39,275 nt of DNA from Candidatus Zixiibacteriota bacterium (lineage in GTDB: Bacteria; Zixibacteria; MSB-5A5; GN15; FEB-12): the NCBI GenBank assembly GCA_024277795.1, contig JAJRUL010000037.1, positions 1-39,275 of the forward strand. The letters are read 5' to 3'. The stretch's first letter is position 1. Each line of letters starts with the position of its first letter. Of this stretch, positions 9,002 through 18,049 are shown in pieces. The position numbers were made by a program, and so were the translations under genes. The notes beneath the pieces are model-generated. The model saw only the letters and a list, made by a program, of their open reading frames with translations, did not search any database and was not told the origin of the DNA.

Positions 9002-9682
9002 CTATTCTTTTTTATCTTCAGATGCACCTTCTGCAGGAGTGGTTGCACCCTCGGCACCTTCAGCACCCTCGGCACCTTCACCTTCAACGCCTTCTTCTTC
9101 TTCACCTTCAGCAGGTTCAGCTTCTTTCACGATCGTTGGAGCAGAGATAACAACAATAGTTCGTGCTTCTTCTGCAACAATCTTGGCATTTGGTATATCA
9201 AGGTCACTAACATGTAAAGACATACCGATTCCTAAGTCACTCACGTCAACTTCAATAACTTCGGGAATATCAGCAAGTAAGCATGAGATTTCCACCTCAC
9301 GCATTGTCGACTGCATGATGCCACCATCAACCTTCACACCAACGGGCTCACCGACAAACTTGATCGGTACCGTGATATTAATCGGCTTCTTCATTGAAAC
9401 CGCATGGAAATCAAGATGTACCACTTTACTGGTCACAGGATCGCGTTGGATATCACGAAGTACTACTTTGCTTACTTTGCCGTCGACATCAAGAGCAAAG
9501 ATAGAACTACTAGTAGCACTTTTCATGGTCTTCAGAAATATACGTTCATCTAACGCAATACTTATTGGCTTCACTTCAGGACCATAGACAACAGCAGGTA
9601 TATTACCAGCCATCCTCGTGCGTCGTGCAAAACCTTTTCCAGCTCCAGGTCTTACTGAAGCATTCAGGGCTATCTCTTTCAT
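9002..9682 (-). CDS. rplY: 50S ribosomal protein L25/CTC family (TL5 type)
   Basis: A 226-residue long-form L25 (CTC/TL5) that binds 5S rRNA in the large subunit. The N-terminal L25 domain is clear (RPGAGKGFARRTRMAGNIPAVVYG, then SSIFALDVDG and VVHLDFHAVSM). The C-terminal TL5 beta domain follows (INITVPIKFVGEPVGVKVDGGIM, LADIPEVIEVDVSDL). The last roughly 35 residues are an acidic Glu/Gly/Ala low-complexity tail (EGEGAEGAEGAEGA), common in this family. Last gene of the minus-strand block, 43 bases after prs and before a strong terminator. The tail creates long spurious open frames on the opposite strand, which I have ignored. Confidence 0.95.
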   Translation of the reverse strand: MKEIALNASVRPGAGKGFARRTRMAGNIPAVVYGPEVKPISIALDERIFLKTMKSATSSSIFALDVDGKVSKVVLRDIQRDPVTSKVVHLDFHAVSMKKPINITVPIKFVGEPVGVKVDGGIMQSTMREVEISCLLADIPEVIEVDVSDLGIGMSLHVSDLDIPNAKIVAEEARTIVVISAPTIVKEAEPAEGEEEEGVEGEGAEGAEGAEGATTPAEGASEDKKE

Positions 9683-9725
9683 GATCTCTTCACATCCTCC
9701 GGGGAATCGAGGCCGAATCTATCGG

Positions 9726-10685
9726 CTAGGTTGTCATCGGCTGATCCTCAAACAGAGAGGAAACCGATTGTTCATCAAATATTCGTTTAGTCGCTTCACC
9801 GATCAGGTCAGCACATGAGAGCACCTCAAATTTTTCTGAAAGCTCTCTACCCGATTGATCGATAGAGTCTGAAATTATCATTTTTTTGATAGGGGAATCT
9901 TCAATTCTCTTTAGAGCCTCACCAGAGAGTACACCATGTGTACATGCGGCGTATATTTCCAAAGCACCGTGATCCTCAATATAATGAGCCGCTTGGCAAA
10001 GGGTTCCCCCCGTATCAATCATATCATCACGAATAATGATATTACGCCCTTCCACATCTCCAATTATATTCATCACTCTTGCTTCATTGGCCTTTGGTCG
10101 TCTTTTGTCAACAATGGCCAATTCTGCATTCAATGCCTTAGCAGTAGACCGCGCTAGTTTTATCGAGCCAACATCAGGTGAGACAATACAAAGGTTATCA
10201 AGCTCTAGAGCACGGAAATAGTTATTGAAGAGAACTGAAGAATACATATGATCGTGAGGAAGGTCAAAAAAACCTTGAATCTGGCTGGCATGAAGATCCA
10301 TAGTAATAACACGATCAGCACCCGCTGTTGTAATCATATTCGCTAATAGTTTTGCAGTAATAGCAACACGCGGACGGTCTTTGCGATCTGCTCTTGCATA
10401 GCCATAATATGGTATTACTGCTGTAATACGCATTGCCGATGCACGCCGAGCCGCTTCAATAAGCATGAGCAATTCCATGATGTTCTCAGCAGGAGGGTTT
10501 GTAGGCTGAATAATAAAGACATCAGTACCGCGAATATTATCATTAATTTGTACGAAGACTTCACCGTCAGAAAATCGCGTAACAGCACAATCGGTTAATT
10601 TTTGGCCGAGGTATGTTGCGATTTTTGATGCTAATGGACGATTTGCATTCCCACAAATAATCCTGAGTTCTTCTCTGACAATCAT
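9726..10685 (-). CDS. prs: Ribose-phosphate pyrophosphokinase (PRPP synthetase)
   Basis: A 319-residue class I PRPP synthase making 5-phosphoribosyl-1-pyrophosphate from ribose-5-phosphate and ATP, for nucleotides, His and Trp. Diagnostic segments: GNANRPLASKIATYLG near the N-terminus, RFSDGEVFVQINDNIRG (38-53), the ATP/Mg region YYGYARADRKDRPR (93-106), DLHASQIQGFFD (130-141), and the ribose-5-phosphate/PRPP loop RDDMIDTGGTLCQAA (219-233). Length equals the family norm. It is downstream of tRNA-Gln and upstream of rplY on the same strand, the spoVG-prs-ctc arrangement seen in Bacillus and many other phyla. A hairpin at 10713-10751 lies in its leader. Confidence 0.97.
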   Translation of the reverse strand: MIVREELRIICGNANRPLASKIATYLGQKLTDCAVTRFSDGEVFVQINDNIRGTDVFIIQPTNPPAENIMELLMLIEAARRASAMRITAVIPYYGYARADRKDRPRVAITAKLLANMITTAGADRVITMDLHASQIQGFFDLPHDHMYSSVLFNNYFRALELDNLCIVSPDVGSIKLARSTAKALNAELAIVDKRRPKANEARVMNIIGDVEGRNIIIRDDMIDTGGTLCQAAHYIEDHGALEIYAACTHGVLSGEALKRIEDSPIKKMIISDSIDQSGRELSEKFEVLSCADLIGEATKRIFDEQSVSSLFEDQPMTT

Positions 10686-10712
10686 TTTTTTTCAGTCTTC
10701 CTTCTCACAGCA

Positions 10713-10751
10713 AGACCTGTATTGAGTGCCTGTATCACTCAATCCAGGTCT
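10713..10751 (-). promoter_or_regulatory. Long hairpin between tRNA-Gln and prs
   Basis: Segments 10713-10719 and 10721-10728 pair with 10745-10751 and 10736-10743: 15 base pairs with one mismatch around a seven-base loop. On the minus strand there is no U-run after the stem, so it is not a classical terminator for the tRNA. It could separate tRNA processing from prs mRNA, act as an attenuator, or stabilise the prs 5' end. On the plus strand it is followed by TTTT, but no plus-strand gene feeds into it. Confidence 0.5.
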
Positions 10752-10766
10752 TTTACCCGTAATTTT

Positions 10767-10838
10767 CTGGGGCGGCAGGATTCGAACCTGCGAATGCCAG
10801 CGTCAAAGGCTGGTGTCTTACCGCTTGACGACGCCCCA
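10767..10838 (-). tRNA. tRNA-Gln(UUG)
   Basis: A 72-nt cloverleaf on the minus strand. The acceptor stem TGGGGCG pairs with CGCCCCA, with discriminator G at 10767. The D-arm contains AAGCGGTAAG. The anticodon stem CCAGC/GCTGG has loop CTTTGAC, giving anticodon TTG (UUG). The T-arm is GCAGG-TTCGAAT-CCTGC. The 3' CCA is not encoded. Only about 22 bases separate it from the spoVG stop codon, so it is probably cut from the spoVG-prs transcript. Confidence 0.97.
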
Positions 10839-10860
10839 ATTTGGACTTTTTTCGCGTCGT

Positions 10861-11130
10861 CTACAAACTACTCTGTACTTTCAACTCCGACTCGTACGCT
10901 TCAATAACACTTTCCTCAAGCAGTTTTCGCATCTCCCCATTAACGGGGTGTGCGATATCCTGATGAGTCCCATTCGGTCTCTTGCGACTCGGCATGGCCA
11001 CGAAATACCCTGTGTTCCCTTGGATGATCTTCATCCCTCGGACAACAAAGGCGTGGTCAAAAGTCACATTCGCAAATCCTTTCAAACGGTCTTCGTCTCG
11101 CAACGTCACCCGGATCTCCGTGATTTCCAT
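10861..11130 (-). CDS. spoVG: SpoVG family RNA/DNA-binding regulator
   Basis: An 89-residue protein matching SpoVG across its length: MEITEIRVTLRD, LKGFANVTFDHAFVVRGMKI, GYFVAMPSRKRPNGTHQDIAHPVN, then a C-terminal helix. SpoVG was named for sporulation in Bacillus but is widespread in non-sporing bacteria as a small nucleic-acid-binding post-transcriptional or transcriptional regulator. No sporulation genes occur here, so sporulation should not be inferred. The ATG at 11130 is chosen over the in-frame GTG at 11142 because GGGAGG lies just upstream of this ATG and family members begin MEIT. It sits directly downstream of ispE and upstream of tRNA-Gln, and is probably co-transcribed with both. 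Confidence 0.95.
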   Translation of the reverse strand: MEITEIRVTLRDEDRLKGFANVTFDHAFVVRGMKIIQGNTGYFVAMPSRKRPNGTHQDIAHPVNGEMRKLLEESVIEAYESELKVQSSL

Positions 11131-11149
11131 GGTGCCTCCCACGTGCAGT

Positions 11150-12040
11150 TTAGTCCCGATGCGGTAAAGTGATCGGCTTCACCAGATAATGTCGACACCT
11201 CTGGTTGTCGAGGAATGCTATCACATTCTCAGAGGGTGCACTTTCATATATCCCAAACATCGTAGGCCCGGAGCCACTCATCCTGACCATCCTGGCTCCG
11301 TATTTCAAAAGTCCCTCCTTGATCTTCCCTAAAACAGGGTAAGACCGAAGATGGACCTCTTCAAAGTCATTCCGTGAGAGGCACAGCTGCACGACCAGGT
11401 CGTCAACCGTCCCACAACGGGGTAAGGTAAAGGGGGGGGCTTGCTTTGTCAAGGCCATTTTCAAGGAGCTATATGCTTCAGCAGTAGAGACTTGCAGGTC
11501 GGGGCTCACCAGCAGAATAATATAGTCGGTTGGGAAGTCAGTATCTTCCACGATTTCCCCACGTCCAGTAACTTTTGCTTGCCCCGACGAAAAGAAAAAG
11601 GGCAGATCCGACCCGATCTCAAGGGATATTGAAACCAAATCGGTTTTTGATAACCCTAACTCCCAGAGCATGTTTACAGCCATTATTGTTGAAACTGCAT
11701 CGGTCGAACCACCCGCCAAACCGGCCGCAAGCGGAATATGTTTTTCAAGATGTACGTGGAGAGTCCCCTTTATATCATACCTCGACTGCATCATGGCAAA
11801 AGTTTTCGCGACAAGATTTGACTGGTCGGGTTTAAGATTTGGTTGTTCTGATATTGTCAATTCAAAACTTCCCCGCTCCATTTTCGTAAAGGTGAGGTAG
11901 TCATAGAGCGATACTGCCTGAAAAAGTGAATTGATATTGTGATAACCATCATCTCGTTTACCCAAGACTTCAAGAAAGAGATTTATCTTGGCGGGGGCTG
12001 AGATTTTGATTGAGCAGTCCGATTTTTTTTCAATAATCAT
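11150..12040 (-). CDS. ispE: 4-diphosphocytidyl-2-C-methyl-D-erythritol kinase
   Basis: A 296-residue GHMP kinase that phosphorylates CDP-methylerythritol in the MEP pathway of isoprenoid synthesis. Visible: SAPAKINLFLEVLGKRDDGYHNINSLFQ (residues 14-41, with the catalytic Lys in PAKIN and the DGYH signature), the glycine-rich ATP loop PLAAGLAGGSTDA (103-115), GSDLPFFFSSGQAKVTGRGE, and the C-terminal RMSGSGPTMFGIY. It starts the minus-strand block; the gap to spoVG is about 20 bases, implying an operon. The pathway supplies precursors that the squalene/phytoene synthase at 2205 could use. Complete. Confidence 0.96.
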   Translation of the reverse strand: MIIEKKSDCSIKISAPAKINLFLEVLGKRDDGYHNINSLFQAVSLYDYLTFTKMERGSFELTISEQPNLKPDQSNLVAKTFAMMQSRYDIKGTLHVHLEKHIPLAAGLAGGSTDAVSTIMAVNMLWELGLSKTDLVSISLEIGSDLPFFFSSGQAKVTGRGEIVEDTDFPTDYIILLVSPDLQVSTAEAYSSLKMALTKQAPPFTLPRCGTVDDLVVQLCLSRNDFEEVHLRSYPVLGKIKEGLLKYGARMVRMSGSGPTMFGIYESAPSENVIAFLDNQRCRHYLVKPITLPHRD

Positions 12041-12217
12041 AGCTGTCTATTCCATAGTTTACGTACAATAAGAGAGCTTTGAAGCAAAGTGTCAAATAAT
12101 GAGTTCGAGTAGAAAATTGATGGATCAAATATGATCTATATGATATTTATCTGGTTTTTCTCATAATAGTAAATTATTCATATCGATACAGAGAGCAACA
12201 AAATAAGAAAGAATGTT

Positions 12218-14191
12218 TTGAATAAAAATGGAATACATAAGATAGTAACGCTAGCTGAACCATGTTCTATTAATTTATGGTTAATTGCTTTTTTTCTCAT
12301 CTCTTCCAGTATAACCCGTGTCGTTTTAGTATTCCTAAATCTCGGAGAGATAGGACATACATTTTATCTTATTCCTATAAGTCTAATAGTTGGAGTAGTT
12401 TTTGACCTGTTTATCGCTCTTTGTCTGACTCTTCCCTGCTCATTCGCCCTACTCTTCCTTCCTGCTCGTTGGCGATCATTTGTCGTCATTCGCTGGTTGA
12501 CTGGGTTCGCCATATACATTTTTGTTTTTGGTAGCCTATATCTTGGTGTGGCAGAGATTATTTTCTTCGATGAGTTCAGCTCTCGCTTCAATTATGTTGC
12601 AGTTGATTATCTGATCTACCCCCATGAAGTCTTTATCAATATCTGGGATACCTATCCAGTTCTCACCATTATCATTGTTTCCGGTTTGCTTGCTCTTTTG
12701 ATTACATGGTTCTCAAGAAAGGTACTGTATCACCACTTACAGTCATTCCCGAGTCGTTTCCACTTTCGACTTCTTACGGCTTTCTCACACACTTTGTTGA
12801 TTGTTATAACCCTCCTCCTGCTCAATACGGGATACGCGCGAATATCAAACAATCGGGTCTTGAATGAAATTTCTTTGAACGGTGTCTATTCTTTTGCCTA
12901 TGCAGGTCTTACAAATCAGTTGGACTATAATCAGTATTACAAGACGATGAATACAACAACTGCATCACAGCGATTAAGGCAGTTAATTGACGATGAAAAC
13001 TCAGTCTTTCTACATAATGACACGAGTGGAATGATAGACAGATATGTAACGAGTAACAGAGATCATAATCGCTACAATATAGTCATTGTGCTTGAAGAGA
13101 GTTTTAGTTCAGAATTCATCGGTACGCTTAACCCGAATGGACCATGCTTGACTCCTCGCTTTGACAGCTTGGCTGAACATGGGATGCTTTTCACCAATAT
13201 ATATGCAACAGGCAACAGAACAGTAAGAGGATTGGAGGCAACATTACTAAGTTTTCCACCTATTCCGGGGAGGTCTATAGTCAAGCGACCGGGGAGCGAA
13301 AATGTTTTCTCATTACCTTCAATTCTCAACAGCCTAGACTATAATACAGCCTTCTTTTATGGAGGTTTATCATATTTTGATAATTTCAAACATTTTGCCG
13401 AAACCAATGGATTTGAACAGATAGTCGACCAGATGCAGTTCAAAAATCCTCTCTTCTCTACTATTTGGGGGGTAAGCGATGAAGACCTCTTTGGCCGTGC
13501 ACTTGTCGTATTTGACTCGCTCGCTACAGAAGATAAACCGTTTTTTGCCACGTTGATTACTGTCTCCAATCATTCACCGTACACATATCCGAAAGGTCGC
13601 ATTGAGTTCGACCCTGATGAACAAAGGCGTGAAAACGCTGTACGGTATGCAGATTATGCAATAGGAAAGTTCATCAAGGATGCTCAGTCTCACTCTTTCT
13701 TCGACAATACACTATTTGTGTTTCTTGCTGATCATGGAGCACGAGTCTACGGAGCCGAGGAAATACCGATGCGCTCATATGAAATTCCAATACTCTTCTA
13801 TAACCCCCATTTGATTCCCGAAGGGGAAAGAATTGATATTCTCGGTTCCCAATTGGATGTAGCTCCGACTCTACTTGATTTCCTCGGGATTAATTACAAC
13901 AGTATGTTTTTTGGTAGATCTCTTTTAGCAACAACAGAATCTACTGCACGAGTTCTGATGTCTCACAACCGGGATGTTTCTCTCTTGAGGAATGATACTC
14001 TCGTCGTGTTAGGAATACTTGGAGGGGAGGAGTTGTGGCATTATGACAGCTCAGGTGATTTCCAGCCAATTGTTGACAGCGTAAACACTCCCTTGTTTGA
14101 AGATGCAGTTGCCTATTACATGACTGCATACAATATGTTTATAAATCATCAACTCCATCCATTGGACCAGCAACATATTGCTCAACGATAG
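12218..14191 (+). CDS. LtaS-like membrane sulfatase/phosphatase-superfamily phosphotransferase
   Basis: A 657-residue inner-membrane enzyme. The first about 215 residues hold five hydrophobic helices; the rest is an extracytoplasmic alkaline-phosphatase/sulfatase fold. Visible: NIVIVLEESFSSEFIG (metal-binding Glu in the LEESF motif), the presumed nucleophile Thr335 in TGNRTVRGLEA, WGVSDEDLF, TVSNHSPY, and DHG at 505-507. This is the lipoteichoic-acid synthase/phosphoglycerol transferase layout. In diderms such proteins (for example the OpgB type) transfer phosphoglycerol or phosphoethanolamine to periplasmic glucans or glycolipids; the acceptor here is unknown. The start appears to be TTG at 12218, since the next Met lies after the membrane domain; the Shine-Dalgarno sequence is weak. 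A hairpin lies downstream, before acnA. Confidence 0.85.
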   Translation: MNKNGIHKIVTLAEPCSINLWLIAFFLISSSITRVVLVFLNLGEIGHTFYLIPISLIVGVVFDLFIALCLTLPCSFALLFLPARWRSFVVIRWLTGFAIYIFVFGSLYLGVAEIIFFDEFSSRFNYVAVDYLIYPHEVFINIWDTYPVLTIIIVSGLLALLITWFSRKVLYHHLQSFPSRFHFRLLTAFSHTLLIVITLLLLNTGYARISNNRVLNEISLNGVYSFAYAGLTNQLDYNQYYKTMNTTTASQRLRQLIDDENSVFLHNDTSGMIDRYVTSNRDHNRYNIVIVLEESFSSEFIGTLNPNGPCLTPRFDSLAEHGMLFTNIYATGNRTVRGLEATLLSFPPIPGRSIVKRPGSENVFSLPSILNSLDYNTAFFYGGLSYFDNFKHFAETNGFEQIVDQMQFKNPLFSTIWGVSDEDLFGRALVVFDSLATEDKPFFATLITVSNHSPYTYPKGRIEFDPDEQRRENAVRYADYAIGKFIKDAQSHSFFDNTLFVFLADHGARVYGAEEIPMRSYEIPILFYNPHLIPEGERIDILGSQLDVAPTLLDFLGINYNSMFFGRSLLATTESTARVLMSHNRDVSLLRNDTLVVLGILGGEELWHYDSSGDFQPIVDSVNTPLFEDAVAYYMTAYNMFINHQLHPLDQQHIAQR

Positions 14192-14227
14192 TATTACCTC
14201 CCCAACTAAAAAAACATCTAACTCATC

Positions 14228-14283
14228 ACAAAAGAAGACGTACTCTTAATCATCCTTACTTGTCCACGGTCTTCTTCTTTTGT
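14228..14283 (+). terminator. Possible terminator hairpin between the LtaS-like gene and acnA
   Basis: ACAAAAGAAGAC at 14228-14239 can pair with the pyrimidine-rich segment 14269-14283 (one three-base bulge), across a 29-base loop, ending in a T-rich run. The large loop makes it weaker than the other terminators here. It could also shape the acnA leader. Confidence 0.35.
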
Positions 14284-14344
14284 ATTATGCAGACCAATAG
14301 TGATTGTATTAGTGATACGTTCTTATAGATAAGGAGTTATAAAG

Positions 14345-17020
14345 ATGAACACATTCGGAGCTAAAGAGAAGCTCAAGACCACAAATGGTAGTTTTGATAT
14401 ATATCGTCTGGACAAACTCAGCGAATTTGGCGCTATCGATCGTCTCCCCTACTCGATTAAGATTCTGTTAGAATCGGTTCTGCGTAATGTCGATGGGCAT
14501 GCTATTCGCGACGAAGATGTAACTCAACTTGCGGGATATAAACCAAAATCTGTCGGACAACTTGAACTCCCGTTTAAACCTGCTCGTGTCCTGCTACAGG
14601 ATTTTACCGGTGTTCCTGCAGTTGTCGATTTAGCGGCTCTACGTTCAGCAATGAAACGGATGGGGGGAGATCCACAGAAGATCAATCCGCTCGTCCCAGT
14701 CGATTTAGTGATCGACCACTCTGTGCAAGTCGACCGCTTTGGCAGTTCTGATGCACTGCAATACAATATGGACAAAGAATTTGAGCGAAATAAGGAACGC
14801 TATGAGTTTCTCCATTGGGGGAAAAAGGCGTTTGAAAACTTCCGCGTTGTTCCTCCAGCAACTGGAATATGCCACCAGGTCAATCTTGAGTATCTGGCAA
14901 AATGTGTGATGGTCAAAGATGGTGTTGCAATGCCTGATACTGTTGTTGGAACAGACAGCCATACGGTAATGATCAACGGTCTTGGTGTGCTTGGATGGGG
15001 TGTCGGAGGGATTGAAGCTGAGGCGGTCATGCTCGGTCAGCCAATATATATGCTCACTCCTGAAGTAATCGGATTTGAACTGACGGGCAAACTCTCAGAA
15101 GGTGTGACAGGCACAGACCTCGTGCTAACTATTACACAAATGCTACGTCAAAAAGGTGTCGTTGGTAAGTTTGTGGAGTATTTCGGGTCTGCCTTGGACC
15201 ATCTTCCTCTCCCTGCTAAAGCTATGATTGCTAATATGGGGCCTGAATATGGCGCAACGATGGGATACTTCCCGTTTGATAACTCCACACTTGATTATTT
15301 GAAAATGACAGGACGGTCAAATGATGAGCTCGATCTGGTCGAACGTTACGCAAAAGAACAGATGCTCTTTAGAGAGAAAGGTTCTACTCCACCTGAGTTC
15401 ACCGATACACTCTCACTTGATATTTCAACTGTTGAGTCATCACTTGCCGGCCCAAAACGACCGCAGGATCGGATCTCTTTAGCTAATATGAAGAGAGAAT
15501 TCAGATCTGACTTGACTAAACCGATCAAGAAACGCGGATTTGAACTTCCAACTGATCAACTTGATAAGTCTGTTATCGTTAAAGATGATTCTAATTCATC
15601 GTTAACTCATGGTTCGGTAGTAATAGCGGCAATCACTTCATGTACGAACACATCTGATCCGTTTGTTCTTATGACAGCGGGACTACTTGCGAAAAATGCT
15701 ACAGCGAAAGGACTGCGAACCAAACCTTGGGTTAAAACCTCCCTTGCTCCAGGATCACGTGTTGTGATCGAATACTTAAGAGAAGCTGGGCTACTTGATT
15801 CTCTTGAACAGCTCGGGTTCCATAATGTTGGATTCGGTTGCACAACCTGTATTGGAAACTCAGGCCCACTCCCTGCACCAATAGTCGATGCGATCAATGA
15901 GGGGAATCTTGTCGCTTCAGCAGTTCTCTCAGGCAATAGAAACTTTGAAGGGCGAGTCAGTCCGAACACGAAAGCAAACTACCTTGCTTCTCCTCCGCTA
16001 GTTGTTGCGTATGCAATAGCGGGAACAACTGATATTGATCTCACAACCGAACCGATCGGAACAGATGCAGATGGCAACAATCTCTTCCTTAAAGATATTT
16101 GGCCATCGCAAAATGATGTCATGGATGCTGTTGCGAAAACGGTTACTCCGAAAATGTTCCGAGAACAGTATGACGGTGTCTTCGACTCGAATGAAGAGTG
16201 GAACAAAATCAAATCTCCTGAGAGCGATTTATATCAGTGGGATGAAAACTCCACCTACATACAGGAACCACCGTTCTTTATCGATATGACAAAGGAGCCG
16301 GGAGATATCGAACCGATTACCGATGCTCGTGCTTTAGCTGTCCTCGGTGATTCTATTACGACTGACCATATTTCACCTGCGGGTGCAATCAAAGCTGACT
16401 CTCCCGGTGGAAAGTACCTGCTTGACCATTCGGTGCAATTTGCTGATTTCAACTCATACGGCTCAAGACGTGGTAATGATCGAGTGATGACGCGCGGAAC
16501 GTTCGCCAATATCCGTCTTCGCAATCTTCTTGCCCCCGGTACTGAAGGCGGAGTGACAACATATCTTCCGGCCGATGAGCAGATGTCAATTTATGATGCG
16601 GCGATGAAATACAAAGAAGAAAAGATTCCACTAGTCGTTTTAGCGGGTAAAGATTATGGCATGGGTTCCTCGCGTGACTGGGCCGCCAAAGGAACGAACC
16701 TTCTCGGAGTCAAAGCTATACTTGCTCAAAGCTATGAACGGATACATCGCTCAAACTTAGTGGGAATGGGTGTGCTTCCTTTACAGTTCAAAGATGGTGA
16801 AAGCAAAGAAAGCCACGGTCTGAGCGGGCATGAGCTCTTCACTATTGAGGGTCTAAATAATGATCTGAAACCAAAACAGACCGTTACAGTCAAGGCACTT
16901 AGTTCAAATGGCACGAAAAGCTTTGAGATGATTGTCCGTATAGATACACCTGTTGAGATCGACTATTATCGTAATGGTGGGATTCTGCATATGGTGTTAA
17001 GACAATTAGCTAAGGAATAG
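14345..17020 (+). CDS. acnA: Aconitate hydratase AcnA
   Basis: An 891-residue monomeric aconitase of the AcnA/IRP1 type, isomerising citrate and isocitrate in the TCA cycle. The 4Fe-4S ligands are all present: Cys433 in TSCTNTSDP, and Cys499 and Cys502 in GFGCTTCIG. Other landmarks are [46 protein letters not shown], and the C-terminal swivel domain with [24 protein letters not shown] and [17 protein letters not shown]. Length matches the family. AAGGAG lies about nine bases before the ATG. Its intact active site is a useful contrast to the degenerate LeuC/LeuD-like pair at the right end of the window. The AcnA family can also act as an RNA-binding regulator when it loses its cluster. Confidence 0.98.
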   Translation: MNTFGAKEKLKTTNGSFDIYRLDKLSEFGAIDRLPYSIKILLESVLRNVDGHAIRDEDVTQLAGYKPKSVGQLELPFKPARVLLQDFTGVPAVVDLAALRSAMKRMGGDPQKINPLVPVDLVIDHSVQVDRFGSSDALQYNMDKEFERNKERYEFLHWGKKAFENFRVVPPATGICHQVNLEYLAKCVMVKDGVAMPDTVVGTDSHTVMINGLGVLGWGVGGIEAEAVMLGQPIYMLTPEVIGFELTGKLSEGVTGTDLVLTITQMLRQKGVVGKFVEYFGSALDHLPLPAKAMIANMGPEYGATMGYFPFDNSTLDYLKMTGRSNDELDLVERYAKEQMLFREKGSTPPEFTDTLSLDISTVESSLAGPKRPQDRISLANMKREFRSDLTKPIKKRGFELPTDQLDKSVIVKDDSNSSLTHGSVVIAAITSCTNTSDPFVLMTAGLLAKNATAKGLRTKPWVKTSLAPGSRVVIEYLREAGLLDSLEQLGFHNVGFGCTTCIGNSGPLPAPIVDAINEGNLVASAVLSGNRNFEGRVSPNTKANYLASPPLVVAYAIAGTTDIDLTTEPIGTDADGNNLFLKDIWPSQNDVMDAVAKTVTPKMFREQYDGVFDSNEEWNKIKSPESDLYQWDENSTYIQEPPFFIDMTKEPGDIEPITDARALAVLGDSITTDHISPAGAIKADSPGGKYLLDHSVQFADFNSYGSRRGNDRVMTRGTFANIRLRNLLAPGTEGGVTTYLPADEQMSIYDAAMKYKEEKIPLVVLAGKDYGMGSSRDWAAKGTNLLGVKAILAQSYERIHRSNLVGMGVLPLQFKDGESKESHGLSGHELFTIEGLNNDLKPKQTVTVKALSSNGTKSFEMIVRIDTPVEIDYYRNGGILHMVLRQLAKE

Positions 17021-17061
17021 AGCTTTTTGTAGTAATTTGTGATTGTATATCAAATTAAAAT

Positions 17062-17087
17062 GGGCGGGTTCGAAGACGAATTCGCCC
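17062..17087. repeat. Short GC-rich hairpin, possible dispersed repeat or terminator
   Basis: An 11-bp stem, 17062-17072 with 17077-17087 (two G-U pairs), around the loop AAGA. It lies about 40 bases after the acnA stop. There is no T-run afterward, so it is not a canonical Rho-independent terminator. It may protect the acnA mRNA 3' end or be a copy of a dispersed palindrome. Confidence 0.5.
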
Positions 17088-17171
17088 TACCTTGAACTTT
17101 TACATTCTTGTGTCAGGTCACACCTGCTGTACAGACAAACTTGACCAATATTGATATTTATTTCATCATTC

Positions 17172-17250
17172 TCGTCATCGCGAGGAGAAATAACGACGTG
17201 ACGATCTCATGAGTTGTATAGCCGAGATTGTTTCACTTCGTTCGAATGAT
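17172..17250. repeat. Imperfect palindromic intergenic repeat (RPE/MITE-like)
   Basis: The left arm reads TCGTCATCGCGAGGAGAAAT and continues to GACGATCTC. After a 15-base centre, the right arm GAGATTGTTTCACTTCGTTC continues to AATGAT. Arms of the form CATTGCGAGGAG...GCGAT-CTC / GAG-ATTGC-TTC...CTTCG are a recurrent non-coding palindrome in many bacterial genomes. This copy is decayed, with several mismatches between arms. It lies in non-coding DNA between acnA and the lipoprotein gene. Confidence 0.55.
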
Positions 17251-17505
17251 CTGTTCCAAATAAGAAGGTTTTACCAAGAGCTTTGCCCACTGTGGAATAC
17301 TATTTATCTTTATACGTCTCTTAACATGGGTAACAAAACAGACTCAATACAAAGGTCACACTTTTCTTATATTTTGTGTCAGAGCTAAGAGATAATCGAT
17401 AAAAATTATCTCAATTCCCTTTCCAAACCTGTCGATATAATGAATAATTGGGTGAAATCGACGAGTCATGGAAACGAATAGACGCTACAAAAACAGGAGA
17501 ACGTC

Positions 17506-17922
17506 ATGCAGAAACAAACATCTTTGGTCGTGGGATTAGTTATAATGAGTCTGGTATTGGTAACTCTAATCGGGTGTGGTGGTAATAACTCTACGTCAGC
17601 ACTAGCACCATTTGAACCGGAGATAATCAATAATGCTGATGCATTTCAATTCCAAGCAACCGGTGTTAATAATGTCTCTACTACTGTAACCTATACATGG
17701 GCAAATACTGGTACACAAGCTACTATTAATCATTCATCAGCATTAACCTCAGGTACTGCAATCGTAACGTTGTATGACAATGATACGACCCAAGTCTATC
17801 AAAGCGGTCTGGTTGCCTCAGCCAACGAGCCGTCATCTGTCGGAACTGCTGGGACATGGACAGTCAAAGTTGAACTCACCAATGTTGTTGGAACACTAAA
17901 CTTTAGAATACAGAAGTTGTAA
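17506..17922 (+). CDS. Small lipoprotein of unknown function
   Basis: A 138-residue exported lipoprotein. A hydrophobic signal (residues 7-22) ends in the lipobox LIGC with Cys24, followed by GGNNSTSALAPFEP. The mature part is Ser/Thr/Asn-rich and predicted beta, with a segment TVTYTWANTGTQATINHSS and a C-terminal GTWTVKVELTNVVGTLNFRI reminiscent of small beta-sandwich (pre-peptidase/proprotein C-terminal-like) folds, without a firm family match. ACAGGAGAAC gives a good Shine-Dalgarno. It stands alone, with a bidirectional terminator shared with rsmE downstream. Localisation is well supported; function unknown. Confidence 0.75.
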   Translation: MQKQTSLVVGLVIMSLVLVTLIGCGGNNSTSALAPFEPEIINNADAFQFQATGVNNVSTTVTYTWANTGTQATINHSSALTSGTAIVTLYDNDTTQVYQSGLVASANEPSSVGTAGTWTVKVELTNVVGTLNFRIQKL

Positions 17923-18013
17923 AAAGCTTTAGCTTGGTCAATAAACAGACCGCTCTCAAATAATACACAGGTCTCGCCTGTCCAAAACAGAGGGACCTGA
18001 CAGTTCAAGAGAG

Positions 18014-18042
18014 AAAAGCATCGGTCAAACGGTGCTTTTTTG
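18014..18042. terminator. Bidirectional intrinsic terminator between lipoprotein gene and rsmE
   Basis: A 10-bp stem (18014-18023 with 18030-18039, one G-U pair) around the loop GTCAAA has A-tracts and T-tracts on its two sides. The two genes converge on it. Confidence 0.8.
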
Positions 18043-18049
18043 ATATGTA

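Larger units (their letters stand above)
17021..17505. other. Gene-free interval with palindromic repeat-like elements
   Basis: 485 bases between acnA and the lipoprotein gene without a supported gene. Two palindromic elements occur (listed separately at 17062-17087 and 17172-17250). From about 17340 the sequence is AT-rich and probably holds the lipoprotein promoter; I cannot pick a clear -35/-10 pair. The ribosome binding site of the lipoprotein gene lies at the end (ACAGGAGAACGTC before the ATG at 17506). Confidence 0.6.

Noticed and set aside
9039-9587. 182-codon plus-strand open frame opposite rplY
   Set aside because: The Pro/Ser repeats are the complement of the Glu/Gly/Ala low-complexity tail of L25; no independent coding signal.
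15607-15969. 120-codon minus-strand open frame within acnA
   Set aside because: Antisense to the catalytic core of aconitase, which is fully conserved; shadow frame.
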